This document shows, in pieces, positions 27,414 to 35,623 of a DNA stretch of 64,000 bases (the first letter of the stretch is position 1; each line of letters begins with the position of its first letter). The stretch comes from Maridesulfovibrio ferrireducens. Its GTDB lineage: Bacteria > Desulfobacterota > Desulfovibrionia > Desulfovibrionales > Desulfovibrionaceae. Made by a program: the position numbers and the translations under genes. Below the pieces are notes generated by a model. The model was not told the DNA's origin. It did not search any database and worked only from the letters and a program-made list of their open reading frames with translations. The DNA is taken from NCBI RefSeq assembly GCF_016342405.1, contig NZ_JAEINN010000005.1, positions 163,718 through 227,717 of the forward strand, written 5' to 3'.

Positions 27414-28373
27414 ATGAATAAAAAAACATGTCTGGTTACAGGGTGTGCAGGTTTTATAGGAAGTCACCTTACTCAGCGACTGCTTGACCTAGGTCATTTT
27501 GTTGTGGGTGTAGATAATTTATTTTCCGGATATGTGCACAATATGAGTGATTTTTTGGATCATCCGGATTTTAAATTTCACGAAGTCTCTGTTGTCGAAA
27601 AAGGGTTGCTTGAAAGTTTAAAAGAAGCATATCCCGCGCTTGATATAATATTCCAGTTGGCGGCTATAGTGAGTGTTCCTTATTCTATTGAGGTTCCTGA
27701 ATTTACGATGGAAGTTAACTTCGACGCGACCAAGAGAATGCTTGAGTCGTCCGCAAAGCTAGGGTTGTCAGCTTTTGTTTTTGCCGGTTCTGCCGCAGAA
27801 TATGGCAATGAAGAGCGACTTCCTGTCCGTGAAGAATATGCGACTGACGAGGTTATGCGCTTAAGTCCATATGGAGTTGCGAAGTATAAGTCTTCTTCGC
27901 TGATCGAAAAAAGCGGGTATGGATGTTCTTTGCGTTTTTTTAATATCTTTGGGCCAAGGCAGGACCCGACAAGTCAGTATAGCGGAGTTATTTCAAGATT
28001 TGTTGATTTCGGTCTGGCTGGAAAAAATATGGTTATCTTCGGCGACGGCACTCAGTCTCGCGATTTTTTATATGTATCTGATGTTGTTGATTCTTATTTA
28101 ATTGCTGCCGGACTTGATCTCGAGGGGCGTGGTCCTCTTACCGGAATTTACAATGTAGGAACTGGACACGGAATTTCAGTTTTGCAGTTGGCCGAGACTG
28201 TTTCCACGTTGACCTTGGCACCTTCTGATGTTGTTTTTAAGCCCGAAAGGGCAGGAGATATTAAACATTCTCGTGCAGATATAAGTAAGATTTCAGTAGT
28301 GGGATTTAGTTCTTCTGTATCTTTTGAAGATGGTTTAAAAAAAACTATTGAATGGGCAAAGTCCTGTAAATAG
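27414..28373 (+). CDS. NAD-dependent UDP-sugar 4-epimerase, PelX-like
   Basis: An extended short-chain dehydrogenase/epimerase of 319 residues. The NAD loop TGCAGFIGSH is at residues 8-17, and the catalytic YxxxK motif (SPYGVAKYKSS) near 150; FGDGTQSRDFLYVSDV near 220 is typical of GalE/WbpP-type epimerases. Placed directly after pelG with AGGAG before the ATG, it most likely interconverts UDP-GlcNAc and UDP-GalNAc and supplies the Pel precursor, the role described for PelX. UDP-Glc/UDP-Gal or UDP-uronate specificity cannot be excluded from sequence alone. Confidence 0.85.
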   Translation: MNKKTCLVTGCAGFIGSHLTQRLLDLGHFVVGVDNLFSGYVHNMSDFLDHPDFKFHEVSVVEKGLLESLKEAYPALDIIFQLAAIVSVPYSIEVPEFTMEVNFDATKRMLESSAKLGLSAFVFAGSAAEYGNEERLPVREEYATDEVMRLSPYGVAKYKSSSLIEKSGYGCSLRFFNIFGPRQDPTSQYSGVISRFVDFGLAGKNMVIFGDGTQSRDFLYVSDVVDSYLIAAGLDLEGRGPLTGIYNVGTGHGISVLQLAETVSTLTLAPSDVVFKPERAGDIKHSRADISKISVVGFSSSVSFEDGLKKTIEWAKSCK

Positions 28374-28432
28374 CTATTAAAGATTACTGTCTTGATAAAA
28401 TATAATTATATTAAAGAATAAAGGTTTATAAA

Positions 28433-29509
28433 ATGGTTGAGAGTCTCGTTGAATCAGAAGTAAACATTCCCGTTAATGCTGAAGTTAAGGAAGCTGCTGA
28501 TGAGTATGTTGAAAAACTGTTCAGTAAGTCTAATAATGATTTTGAAGTTGTAGAAATTCTTAAAAAAATGGCATCCGAAAGAATTTATCATGATATGATC
28601 AGCAACCCGGATGAGTATAAAACAAAACCTCATCTTGCATCTGTTGAACGTTGGGATGGAACGAAGCCTGACGGGCCTAGAGCTTTTTTGAAAAAGAAAG
28701 TTGTTCTGCCGTCTTTGCCTCAAGTTTTGATTCAGATTCAAAAGGTTCTTAATGATTCTGAAAGTTCAGCCAATGATCTTGCTGAAGTGATAAGCATGGA
28801 CCCCAAGCTTGTCGCAGCAATTCTACGCCTTGCCAACAGTGCTATGTACAGTTTCAGAACTGAGGTAGATACCCCTACAAGGGCGGTTGCTCTGTTGGGT
28901 TTTAAACAGGCTGGGTCTTTAGCTGTCGGAACAGTGTCCCTCAGTTTGTTCAAGCGTTCTAAAGTAGCCGTTCTTGAACCTGAAAGATTTTGGAAGCACT
29001 CGATAGCTTGTGGGATTATTGCTCAAGAAATTGCCCGTTTGGCAAACCTCGGTGATCCAGAGCGTTTTTTTGTTTCCGGTCTTCTCCACGACATAGGGCT
29101 TTATGTTATTTTTGAAAGCGAGAAGAGCCTTGCTGTTGAGTTACTGCGTATAGCAAATCAAGAAGGAAAAAGTCTCTATGGTGCAGAAAGGAAATTGTTA
29201 GGCTTTGATCATGCCATTCTTGGTGGAGTTATCATTAAAGATTGGAGCTTTCCAAAAACTCTTGTGGTTGCGGCTGCCGGTCATCACAATCCTGAAAAAG
29301 CTCAAAATGATCCCGATGCAGGGGTTGTGCATATTGCTGACTATGTTGCCAGAGCATTAGGATATGACCTTGGAGTTTCGTCTGTTCTTGGGGCTGTTAG
29401 TGAAGTTGTATGGGATAACCTCGGGATAAGTATTGATCAGTTTAAGGAACTAATCCCTCAATTTGAATTACTTATTGATGACATTTTTGAAATATTAAAA
29501 CCTGAGTAG
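28433..29509 (+). CDS. HDOD-domain signalling protein
   Basis: A 358-residue cytoplasmic protein with an N-terminal helical region (about 1-85) and an HDOD domain (about 90-300). The domain begins with LPSLPQVLIQIQKVLNDSES and has NSAMYSF, LLGFKQAGSLA, a conserved LLHDIG and AAGHHNPEKA. HDOD domains are non-catalytic or weakly metal-binding relatives of HD phosphohydrolases, found in chemotaxis, motility and c-di-GMP regulation. It lies 59 bases after the epimerase and may be the last gene of the pel transcript or have its own promoter. Its ligand is unknown. Confidence 0.88.
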   Translation: MVESLVESEVNIPVNAEVKEAADEYVEKLFSKSNNDFEVVEILKKMASERIYHDMISNPDEYKTKPHLASVERWDGTKPDGPRAFLKKKVVLPSLPQVLIQIQKVLNDSESSANDLAEVISMDPKLVAAILRLANSAMYSFRTEVDTPTRAVALLGFKQAGSLAVGTVSLSLFKRSKVAVLEPERFWKHSIACGIIAQEIARLANLGDPERFFVSGLLHDIGLYVIFESEKSLAVELLRIANQEGKSLYGAERKLLGFDHAILGGVIIKDWSFPKTLVVAAAGHHNPEKAQNDPDAGVVHIADYVARALGYDLGVSSVLGAVSEVVWDNLGISIDQFKELIPQFELLIDDIFEILKPE

Positions 29510-29550
29510 ATCATAAGAATTGTTGTTTTATATTATTGATACGATGAACT

Positions 29551-29585
29551 AAAAATGCCCGGCATGAATAATGTCGGGCATTTCT
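29551..29585. terminator. Bidirectional terminator between HDOD and sulfurtransferase genes
   Basis: AATGCCCGGCAT / ATGTCGGGCATT stem with a 5-base loop, T-rich on the plus side and AAAAA before it (T run on the minus strand). It sits between convergent genes. Confidence 0.8.
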
Positions 29586-29605
29586 AATTGTTGTTTTAGA
29601 ATTTT

Positions 29606-30988
29606 TTATTTGACCATTTCGTTTCCGGATCGACTCCAGGCCAAAGCTCCTCCGGCAAGGGAACACACTTGCTTATGTCCATTATTATGGAGATAGCTGC
29701 CGACAATGTTAGAGCGATATCCCGATCCGCACATTACAATTACCGGAATATCTTTGTCTGTCTTTAATCCTTCTTCGAGCACCTGTGTAAGGGGTTTATG
29801 AATTGCTCCCTTGATATGCCCTGCATCCCATTCCCCTGGGGTTCGAACATCAAGCAAAAGGAATTCGCGGTCATCCTGCATAGCTTCCCGCAAGTCCCCG
29901 GTGGATTTTTGCGCAAGACTTTTTACAGGATAGCCGGCAAGCAGCCACGAACTGATGCCGCCGAGAAGGTAGCCGAATATGTTGTCATATCCAATGCGAT
30001 GCAGCTCAAGGCACATACGGTCATAGTCTTGTTTTGAATTGACTACCAAGAGCAAGTCTGCATTTGGTTCAACGACCATTCCAACCCAGTTCGCAAGTTG
30101 TTTTTCAAGGCCGATGTTGATGCTGCCGGGAATATGGAATCCTCCGAATCCGGCTGCGTCTCGTACATCTATAATAGTGGCGCCGTTGTCCATTATCTGT
30201 TTGAACCTTTCAGGGTTCATGGCTTTGTCTAAAGGACATCTTTCAAGAAGAGGAGCTCCTTTGAAGTTTGTTTCAATTATGTGGCTGAATGATTTTGGAC
30301 GGGCCGGAAATGATTCAAGCACCACCTCTTTAAATTTTTCAAAAGATTCAAATTTCAGCATGGGATTGTTGCGTCGTTCATAACCCAGAGTAGTACTGGG
30401 TTTGGCGCTCATTCCTTTACCGCAAAGGGAACCTTGCCCATGCGCTGGAAAGACTTCCAGATAATCGGGGAGTTTTCCCAGTTTTACGTAAAGGCTATGG
30501 TAAAGGTTCTCCACCTGCTGATCCAGAATTTCATTTCCGGGCAGATCCGGGCGTCCTATGTCGCCGACAAAAAGCAGGTCTCCGGTAAGAATCATCCACG
30601 GATCAGTACCGCGCATCATATCTGTTATAAGAATAGATATCGCATTAGGTGTGTGTCCGGGAGTATGTAGAAACTCGAGTTGGGCACTGCCTATAGTGAT
30701 GGTATCGCCTTCTTTAAGCGGAGTATGAGGGTACGCTACCTTTGCATTTTCATGTATGAATAGCTCCGCTCCGGTTATTGATTTAAGCTCTTGTTCTCCG
30801 CCTACATGGTCAGCGTGAACGTGTGTGTTTATCACATGAGTAATTCTCATTCCCTCTTCACGGGAAATATCCAGATACTCCTGCACATCCCGTTTGGGAT
30901 CGACAATCGCCATCTGTCCTGCTGCGGGACAGCCTATAACATATGAATAGCAACCAAGCCCTTCGGTGGTTATCTGTTTGAAAAACAT
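29606..30988 (-). CDS. MBL-fold persulfide dioxygenase-type hydrolase fused to two rhodanese domains
   Basis: The N-terminal metallo-beta-lactamase domain (about 1-240) holds THVHADH, HTPGHTPN and TGDLLFVGDIGRPD, the pattern of ETHE1/persulfide dioxygenases. Two rhodanese domains follow (about 260-360 and 370-455). The first lacks a catalytic cysteine (VNSKQDY at the loop); the second has it (VMCGSGYRS). CstB/BlhB-type fusions oxidise persulfides and move sulfane sulfur. ETHE1 needs oxygen, so in an anaerobe it could act during oxygen exposure or only as a sulfurtransferase. It starts 26 bases after the superoxide reductase gene. Confidence 0.87.
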   Translation of the reverse strand: MFFKQITTEGLGCYSYVIGCPAAGQMAIVDPKRDVQEYLDISREEGMRITHVINTHVHADHVGGEQELKSITGAELFIHENAKVAYPHTPLKEGDTITIGSAQLEFLHTPGHTPNAISILITDMMRGTDPWMILTGDLLFVGDIGRPDLPGNEILDQQVENLYHSLYVKLGKLPDYLEVFPAHGQGSLCGKGMSAKPSTTLGYERRNNPMLKFESFEKFKEVVLESFPARPKSFSHIIETNFKGAPLLERCPLDKAMNPERFKQIMDNGATIIDVRDAAGFGGFHIPGSINIGLEKQLANWVGMVVEPNADLLLVVNSKQDYDRMCLELHRIGYDNIFGYLLGGISSWLLAGYPVKSLAQKSTGDLREAMQDDREFLLLDVRTPGEWDAGHIKGAIHKPLTQVLEEGLKTDKDIPVIVMCGSGYRSNIVGSYLHNNGHKQVCSLAGGALAWSRSGNEMVK

Positions 30989-31014
30989 TATTAAGTATTC
31001 TCCTGCATTACCTG

Positions 31015-31422
31015 TTAAATTTTAAACTTTTCTACCCATAAGTCATGAAGATTACAGAAGCTTGTTGCATAAAATTTCTTTCCTTTTGAAGGGCGCGGAT
31101 ATCTGGACACAGCGTATTTATCCGTTGGTGCAAATGTGTGAGCTCCAATCGGGTTGCCTTTGGAATCAACAAGAGTGTGGCGTACAATGTAATGTTTTTC
31201 AGACATTGGATGCGGCGTGGTTATAATAATTTCCGTATCAGTGACTTCTATTTCTGGAACATGGCTTCCGGCTTTACCTTTCCAATGACCTTGGTGTTTT
31301 TGGGTGAAGGCTACATTGTATGGAAACTTGAGTTCGTCCTCCGCCGATGCGCTTCCGCCAGCCAGAAGTGTTCCTGCTACTGCCGCCACTGACACTGCCA
31401 TGAATTTTCTTCTTGAGGTCAT
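31015..31422 (-). CDS. Tat-exported superoxide reductase (neelaredoxin type)
   Basis: A 135-residue protein with a twin-arginine signal (SRRKFMAVSVAA..., ending ASAEDE) and then a superoxide reductase fold. The iron ligands are seen as HVPEIE, HPMSEKHYIVRHTL and the C-terminal FCNLHDLW (Cys and His). There is no desulforedoxin-type N-terminal iron site, so it is class II. The enzyme reduces superoxide to hydrogen peroxide without making oxygen. The Tat signal places it in the periplasm. ATG at 31422 has AAAAGGAG upstream. It is in an operon with the downstream sulfurtransferase. Confidence 0.92.
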   Translation of the reverse strand: MTSRRKFMAVSVAAVAGTLLAGGSASAEDELKFPYNVAFTQKHQGHWKGKAGSHVPEIEVTDTEIIITTPHPMSEKHYIVRHTLVDSKGNPIGAHTFAPTDKYAVSRYPRPSKGKKFYATSFCNLHDLWVEKFKI

Positions 31423-31587
31423 TTGTATACTCCTTTTATAGGTATTAAGACTCAGTTTTCAGACGGGGATAACCGCCATCATTGAAGTTTTGAAATATTC
31501 ATGTTTTTTTGCTACTAAACTTTCTTTCAGTTTATTCTATAGATGTCGGTTCTTGTCAAGAATGATTACTGTTAGTGATAATTTATT

Positions 31588-33243
31588 TTACTCTTTCCAT
31601 CCTTTGCCGTTAACCACAATACGGTTGAGTGCAAGAGCCATCTCTGATGCGGCCATTTTGTCCGTTACTATTTCAATATAAGAACCGCTATCCGCCTTTG
31701 TTGCTATATCTAAGGACTCATCCAGTTGTTGATTATTTACGACCTTTGCTGCGAACCAGTCTGTCATGCCGAAGGCATCAGGGAGCTTGCTATAATTCCA
31801 TTGTGCTAAATCATTATAGTATATGTATGGATCTTCGCACAGCATGCGTTCAATAAGGTAACCATCATTGTTCAGGCAAAGTATAACGGGTTTAAGACCG
31901 AATCTGCCGAACTGGCTTATTTCTTGAACCGTGAGTTGATGCGCTCCTTCGCCGGTTATAAGAATTACCCTGCGGTCAGGCGCTGCAACTGCTGCCCCGA
32001 ATGCCGCCGGGGTTGCCCAGCCGATGGAACCCCATAAAGTCTGGTTATAAAATGTGGCTTCGTCAGGAAGTTTTGCTGTGACGAGTCCCATAGACGCTGT
32101 GCCGGTTTCAGCCATGATGATGTCACCGGTGCGGAAAAACTTTTCTATTCGAGGGTATAGCGATTCAGGAGTAATTTCAGCTGTTGCTGCTCCTTGCGGA
32201 TTTCCAAGACCTTGGACCTGATGTTTTTCTTTAATTTTCCGCACTTTTATCTTTTTACCTAAAGCTGTGATTACATCTTGTATGAGCACGTTTTCATAAG
32301 TTGCGCGTCCCACATGCACATGATCAGGATGAATGTTTATTTCGCCGATAGGATTTATTTTTATAGTGAAAGCTCCGGTGTTGATATCAGACCGGATAGT
32401 TCCGAAGCTGATAACCAGATCACTGTCTTCGACAATTTCACACACGTCCTCAGCAAGAAGGTTGCCGCAGTAAACCCCGATAAAATTAGGATGAGATTCT
32501 GACAGAGTTCCTTTTCCCATAAACATGGAGGTGAAAGGGAGTCCCGCTTTTTCTATTATCTGCTGTGTTTCACTGCGCAAATCATAACGACCGATTAATG
32601 TTCCAACTACAGCAACAGGGGATAGAGCATTATCAATTTTATCGATGATGACTTGGACTACTGTCGCAAGAGTTTCAGCGTCGCTTGTTTGTTTACTGAT
32701 TGGATGTGGTTTGGAGCAGCCTATTTCCATCAGTGCAAAATCAGCCGGAATACCAATGTAGACGGGCATTTTTTGAGTTAAGGCCGCGTTTATAAGTCGT
32801 TCGATTTCTGAAACACTGTTTTCGGGGGTCAGGATTGAACTTGCACATACTACGGGCTGAACCATCTTGTGAAAGAGATCAAACTCCCCGTTACCGAGGG
32901 TATGATGCATAATGTTATTCCCTTCAAGAATGGAATGTTTGGGCATACCCACGATGTGGAATATCGGCAGATGTTCAGCGTAAGCCCCGGCAATGCCGCC
33001 GAGGGCATTAAGTTCACCGACTCCATAGGTTGTGCAGAGGGCTGAACATCCTTTGATCCGGGCGTAACCATCCGCAGCAAACGATGCGTTAAGCTCATTG
33101 CAGCAACCTATCCAGTTTAGTTCCTGATCATTGCATATGGCATCATTAACGGGGAAGGCGTAGTCGCCCGGAACCCCGAAAATATCCGTGATTCCGATTT
33201 CTTTCAGACGCTGGAGCAGGTGCGATATGACTGTTTTGGACAT
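31588..33243 (-). CDS. Thiamine-diphosphate 2-oxoacid decarboxylase (pyruvate/indolepyruvate decarboxylase family)
   Basis: A 551-residue TPP enzyme that decarboxylates a 2-oxoacid to an aldehyde. Family signatures are intact: the N-terminal GVPGDYAFPV, the activating Glu in NELNASFAADGYAR, the HHTLGNG histidine pair, and the C-terminal TPP-Mg site starting GEGAHQLTVQEI with LNNDGYLIER. Pyruvate, indolepyruvate and phenylpyruvate decarboxylases share these. It starts at ATG 33243 with GAGGA upstream and stands alone, with intergenic gaps on both sides. Palindromes upstream may be operators. Substrate cannot be read from sequence. Confidence 0.9.
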   Translation of the reverse strand: MSKTVISHLLQRLKEIGITDIFGVPGDYAFPVNDAICNDQELNWIGCCNELNASFAADGYARIKGCSALCTTYGVGELNALGGIAGAYAEHLPIFHIVGMPKHSILEGNNIMHHTLGNGEFDLFHKMVQPVVCASSILTPENSVSEIERLINAALTQKMPVYIGIPADFALMEIGCSKPHPISKQTSDAETLATVVQVIIDKIDNALSPVAVVGTLIGRYDLRSETQQIIEKAGLPFTSMFMGKGTLSESHPNFIGVYCGNLLAEDVCEIVEDSDLVISFGTIRSDINTGAFTIKINPIGEINIHPDHVHVGRATYENVLIQDVITALGKKIKVRKIKEKHQVQGLGNPQGAATAEITPESLYPRIEKFFRTGDIIMAETGTASMGLVTAKLPDEATFYNQTLWGSIGWATPAAFGAAVAAPDRRVILITGEGAHQLTVQEISQFGRFGLKPVILCLNNDGYLIERMLCEDPYIYYNDLAQWNYSKLPDAFGMTDWFAAKVVNNQQLDESLDIATKADSGSYIEIVTDKMAASEMALALNRIVVNGKGWKE

Positions 33244-33300
33244 GGCGGTTTCCTCAGATGAATGTAGTCTTGTTATAGCGATATTATTAGCTAAAACAAT

Positions 33301-33360
33301 GACACCTCATAAAGGTCATGTCCATATTTTAGTGAAAAGTTTTGATACCTATAAGGGTAT
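33301..33360. promoter_or_regulatory. Palindromes upstream of the decarboxylase gene, possible operators
   Basis: An imperfect inverted repeat lies at 33301-33322 (GACACCT...AGGTCATGTC) and a second, ATACC-TATAAG-GGTAT, at 33345-33360. Both lie 60-120 bases before the minus-strand start at 33243. A related ATACCTATAA stands before the superoxide reductase gene. Confidence 0.4.
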
Positions 33361-33441
33361 TTTTGTTAATTTGCTGAAAGTAAGCTCGATTATAAAAGTT
33401 TAAGCTGGAACTTTATAATGTTTGAGTTCTTTTCATGTTTA

Positions 33442-33894
33442 TTAACTTTTTAGATTTTGAGTCAGAAATTTATCAAGCTGGTTTGTAAATTTCTGCTTGT
33501 CCTTGGGGCCGAGAGGGGCAGGGCCGCCTGAAGCCAGACCTCCGGTACGAAGTTCTTCCATCAGGTTGCGCATACTTAATAATCCTTTGATATTCTCCAC
33601 CGTGTATAGCTCGCCTCTGGGATTTAAACCGATAGCTCCTTTAGTCACTATTTTATCGGCCAAAGGGATGTCTGCGGTAATAACGAGATCACCCGCTTCT
33701 GTCAGTCTGGCAATTTCATCATCGGCTACATTGAATCCGGCTGAAACTCTGATTGAATCTATTAGCGGAGATGAAGGCGTGGCAACAGATGTATTGGCAA
33801 CCAGTGTCATCTTAATTTCGCGCCGTATAGCTGTCTTGAACAACACTTCCTTAATAATATTGGGGCAGGCATCTGCGTCAACCCATATATGCAT
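33442..33894 (-). CDS. YaiI/YqxD family protein (DUF188)
   Basis: A 150-residue protein of the UPF0178/DUF188 family. It opens with WVDADACPN, the family hallmark, has ITADIPLADKIVTKGA in the middle and a GGPAPLGPKDKQKF segment near the C-terminus. The fold is PIN-like with conserved acidic residues, suggesting a nuclease, but no member has an established function that I can cite with confidence. It has its own ribosome site (AAAGAGGA) and no close partner: the decarboxylase lies 198 bases downstream on the same strand. Confidence 0.88.
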   Translation of the reverse strand: MHIWVDADACPNIIKEVLFKTAIRREIKMTLVANTSVATPSSPLIDSIRVSAGFNVADDEIARLTEAGDLVITADIPLADKIVTKGAIGLNPRGELYTVENIKGLLSMRNLMEELRTGGLASGGPAPLGPKDKQKFTNQLDKFLTQNLKS

Positions 33895-34102
33895 ATTGGT
33901 CCTCTTTAATTTTTGTAGGCGGTTGGTTTCCGTCCTATGCGAGTTGATCTAAAATATTATCAGAGTCTCTGCAACTTGCTTTACGTGGTGAAGCTGTCGC
34001 AAATTAACTTCTTGAAGTGCTATGAATATTAAAGCTATAAGAAAGACGTTGACTGTGTTTGTATGCTGATTTTAGTTCTCAATAATTGCAAATAATTAAT
34101 TT

Positions 34103-35623
34103 GTGACAAGTGTAAACACTATGGTTGATAAAACACTCTCTAGTTCGCGTGGCTTCTCATTGCGTGCAAAATTATTATCGTTATTAATAGGTCTTGTTGT
34201 TGCTACGTTAGCTGTAGCCGGAATGACGCTGTGGTATGTTTATGCAACGCAGGATATTTTCCAGCATATGGAAAAGTCTGATATTAGCGCTTTGCTTTCC
34301 GCGCAGGGTCTTGAAAAAGAATTGATGGCTCAGCAGGGGCTCACAACTTACTATTCACTGGATCATAACGAGCAATGGCTTGTTCGTCTCGATAAACATA
34401 ATAAGCAATTTGAAGCTTTGCTCAGTAAAGCCAGAGATACAAATTATCTGGATGAGGGAAGGACTATTTTAAATAGTATTGACTCCGACTATTTACGTTA
34501 TATTCATTCCCGAAATGAAGTTGTCGATTTATATAAGAAGAATCTTAATAAGGAAGGAGTAAAACTGCATCGGCAAATTCGTACCCGTTTTCAGTCTATT
34601 TACGATCTTTGTGAGCAATACAAGCAATTACATCAAAAACGTATTCGGCTTGCTGCAGTCAATTACAAAGAGCAGGCAAAAGTTTTGACTGTTTTGTCTC
34701 TTGTTGCCGTTCCATTGTCCGCTCTATTAGCTGTATGGATTGGTTTTATTCTCATTAAGCGTATCCTTGATCCTATTTACCGCTTATCCAGACTGGAAGA
34801 AAAAGAGATGCCGGATCTTCTTTCAGGTGAAATGGGCGCGTTATCCGAACGGATGCAGACTTTAATTGATGATGTTGAAAATGCTTACGATATGCTTCAA
34901 CATAGTCGCGATCAGGTTGAGCAGTCCGAGAAAATGGCCACAGTGGGCAAGCTCGCAGCAGGAATGGCGCATTCCATTCGCAATCCTCTGACTTCTGTGA
35001 AAATGCGTTTATTTTCACTGGAACGCAGTCTTGATCTTGATATTATTCAAAAAGAAGATTTTGATGTTATTTCTGAGGAAATCAGACATTTAGATACAAT
35101 TATAAGAAATTTTCTGGAATTTTCTCGTCCTCCTAAACTTCGTCCTCAAGTGGTCTCTCCGTCTGAATTGGTTGACAGTACCTTGAATTTACTTAGTCAT
35201 CGGCTGGAATCTTGCGGTGTTGTTGTAACTGTTTGCCGCAAGGAAAAATTGCCCATAGTGAATGCCGACCCTGAACAGTTCAAAGAAGCTCTTATGAATT
35301 TGATTCTTAATTCCTGTGAATCAATGGTTGATGGAGGTAAAATATCCATCACAGAAGATTCTATGACAATTGCTCCTTACGGCAAGATGGCAACTATAAC
35401 GGTTGCGGATAACGGTCCCGGAATTCCTGCATCGTTCAAGGATGATATTTTTAAGCCGTTTTATTCTACTAAGGAAGAAGGGACAGGACTGGGTTTATCC
35501 ATTTCTAATCGCATTATGATTGAACATGGCGGATGGTTACATCTTAAAGATTCGGAGTCGCAGGGGACTTCCTTTGTGATGGCTTTACCCCTGAAGGAAG
35601 CAAGTACATGGCTGAGATCTTAA
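34103..35623 (+). CDS. Membrane sensor histidine kinase, partner of the NtrC-type regulator
   Basis: A 506-residue sensor kinase with two membrane segments (about 28-50 and 195-220) enclosing a helical periplasmic sensor. A HAMP-like stretch, HisKA (phosphorylated His at H290) and HATPase_c (NLILNSCES, DNGPGIP, GTGLGLSI) follow. The H-box reads AHSIRNPL: Ser replaces the acidic residue that normally follows the histidine. GTG 34103 is taken as start; ATG 34121 is possible and neither has a clear ribosome site. It overlaps the regulator gene by 16 bases, so the two form one unit. Confidence 0.93.
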   Translation: MTSVNTMVDKTLSSSRGFSLRAKLLSLLIGLVVATLAVAGMTLWYVYATQDIFQHMEKSDISALLSAQGLEKELMAQQGLTTYYSLDHNEQWLVRLDKHNKQFEALLSKARDTNYLDEGRTILNSIDSDYLRYIHSRNEVVDLYKKNLNKEGVKLHRQIRTRFQSIYDLCEQYKQLHQKRIRLAAVNYKEQAKVLTVLSLVAVPLSALLAVWIGFILIKRILDPIYRLSRLEEKEMPDLLSGEMGALSERMQTLIDDVENAYDMLQHSRDQVEQSEKMATVGKLAAGMAHSIRNPLTSVKMRLFSLERSLDLDIIQKEDFDVISEEIRHLDTIIRNFLEFSRPPKLRPQVVSPSELVDSTLNLLSHRLESCGVVVTVCRKEKLPIVNADPEQFKEALMNLILNSCESMVDGGKISITEDSMTIAPYGKMATITVADNGPGIPASFKDDIFKPFYSTKEEGTGLGLSISNRIMIEHGGWLHLKDSESQGTSFVMALPLKEASTWLRS

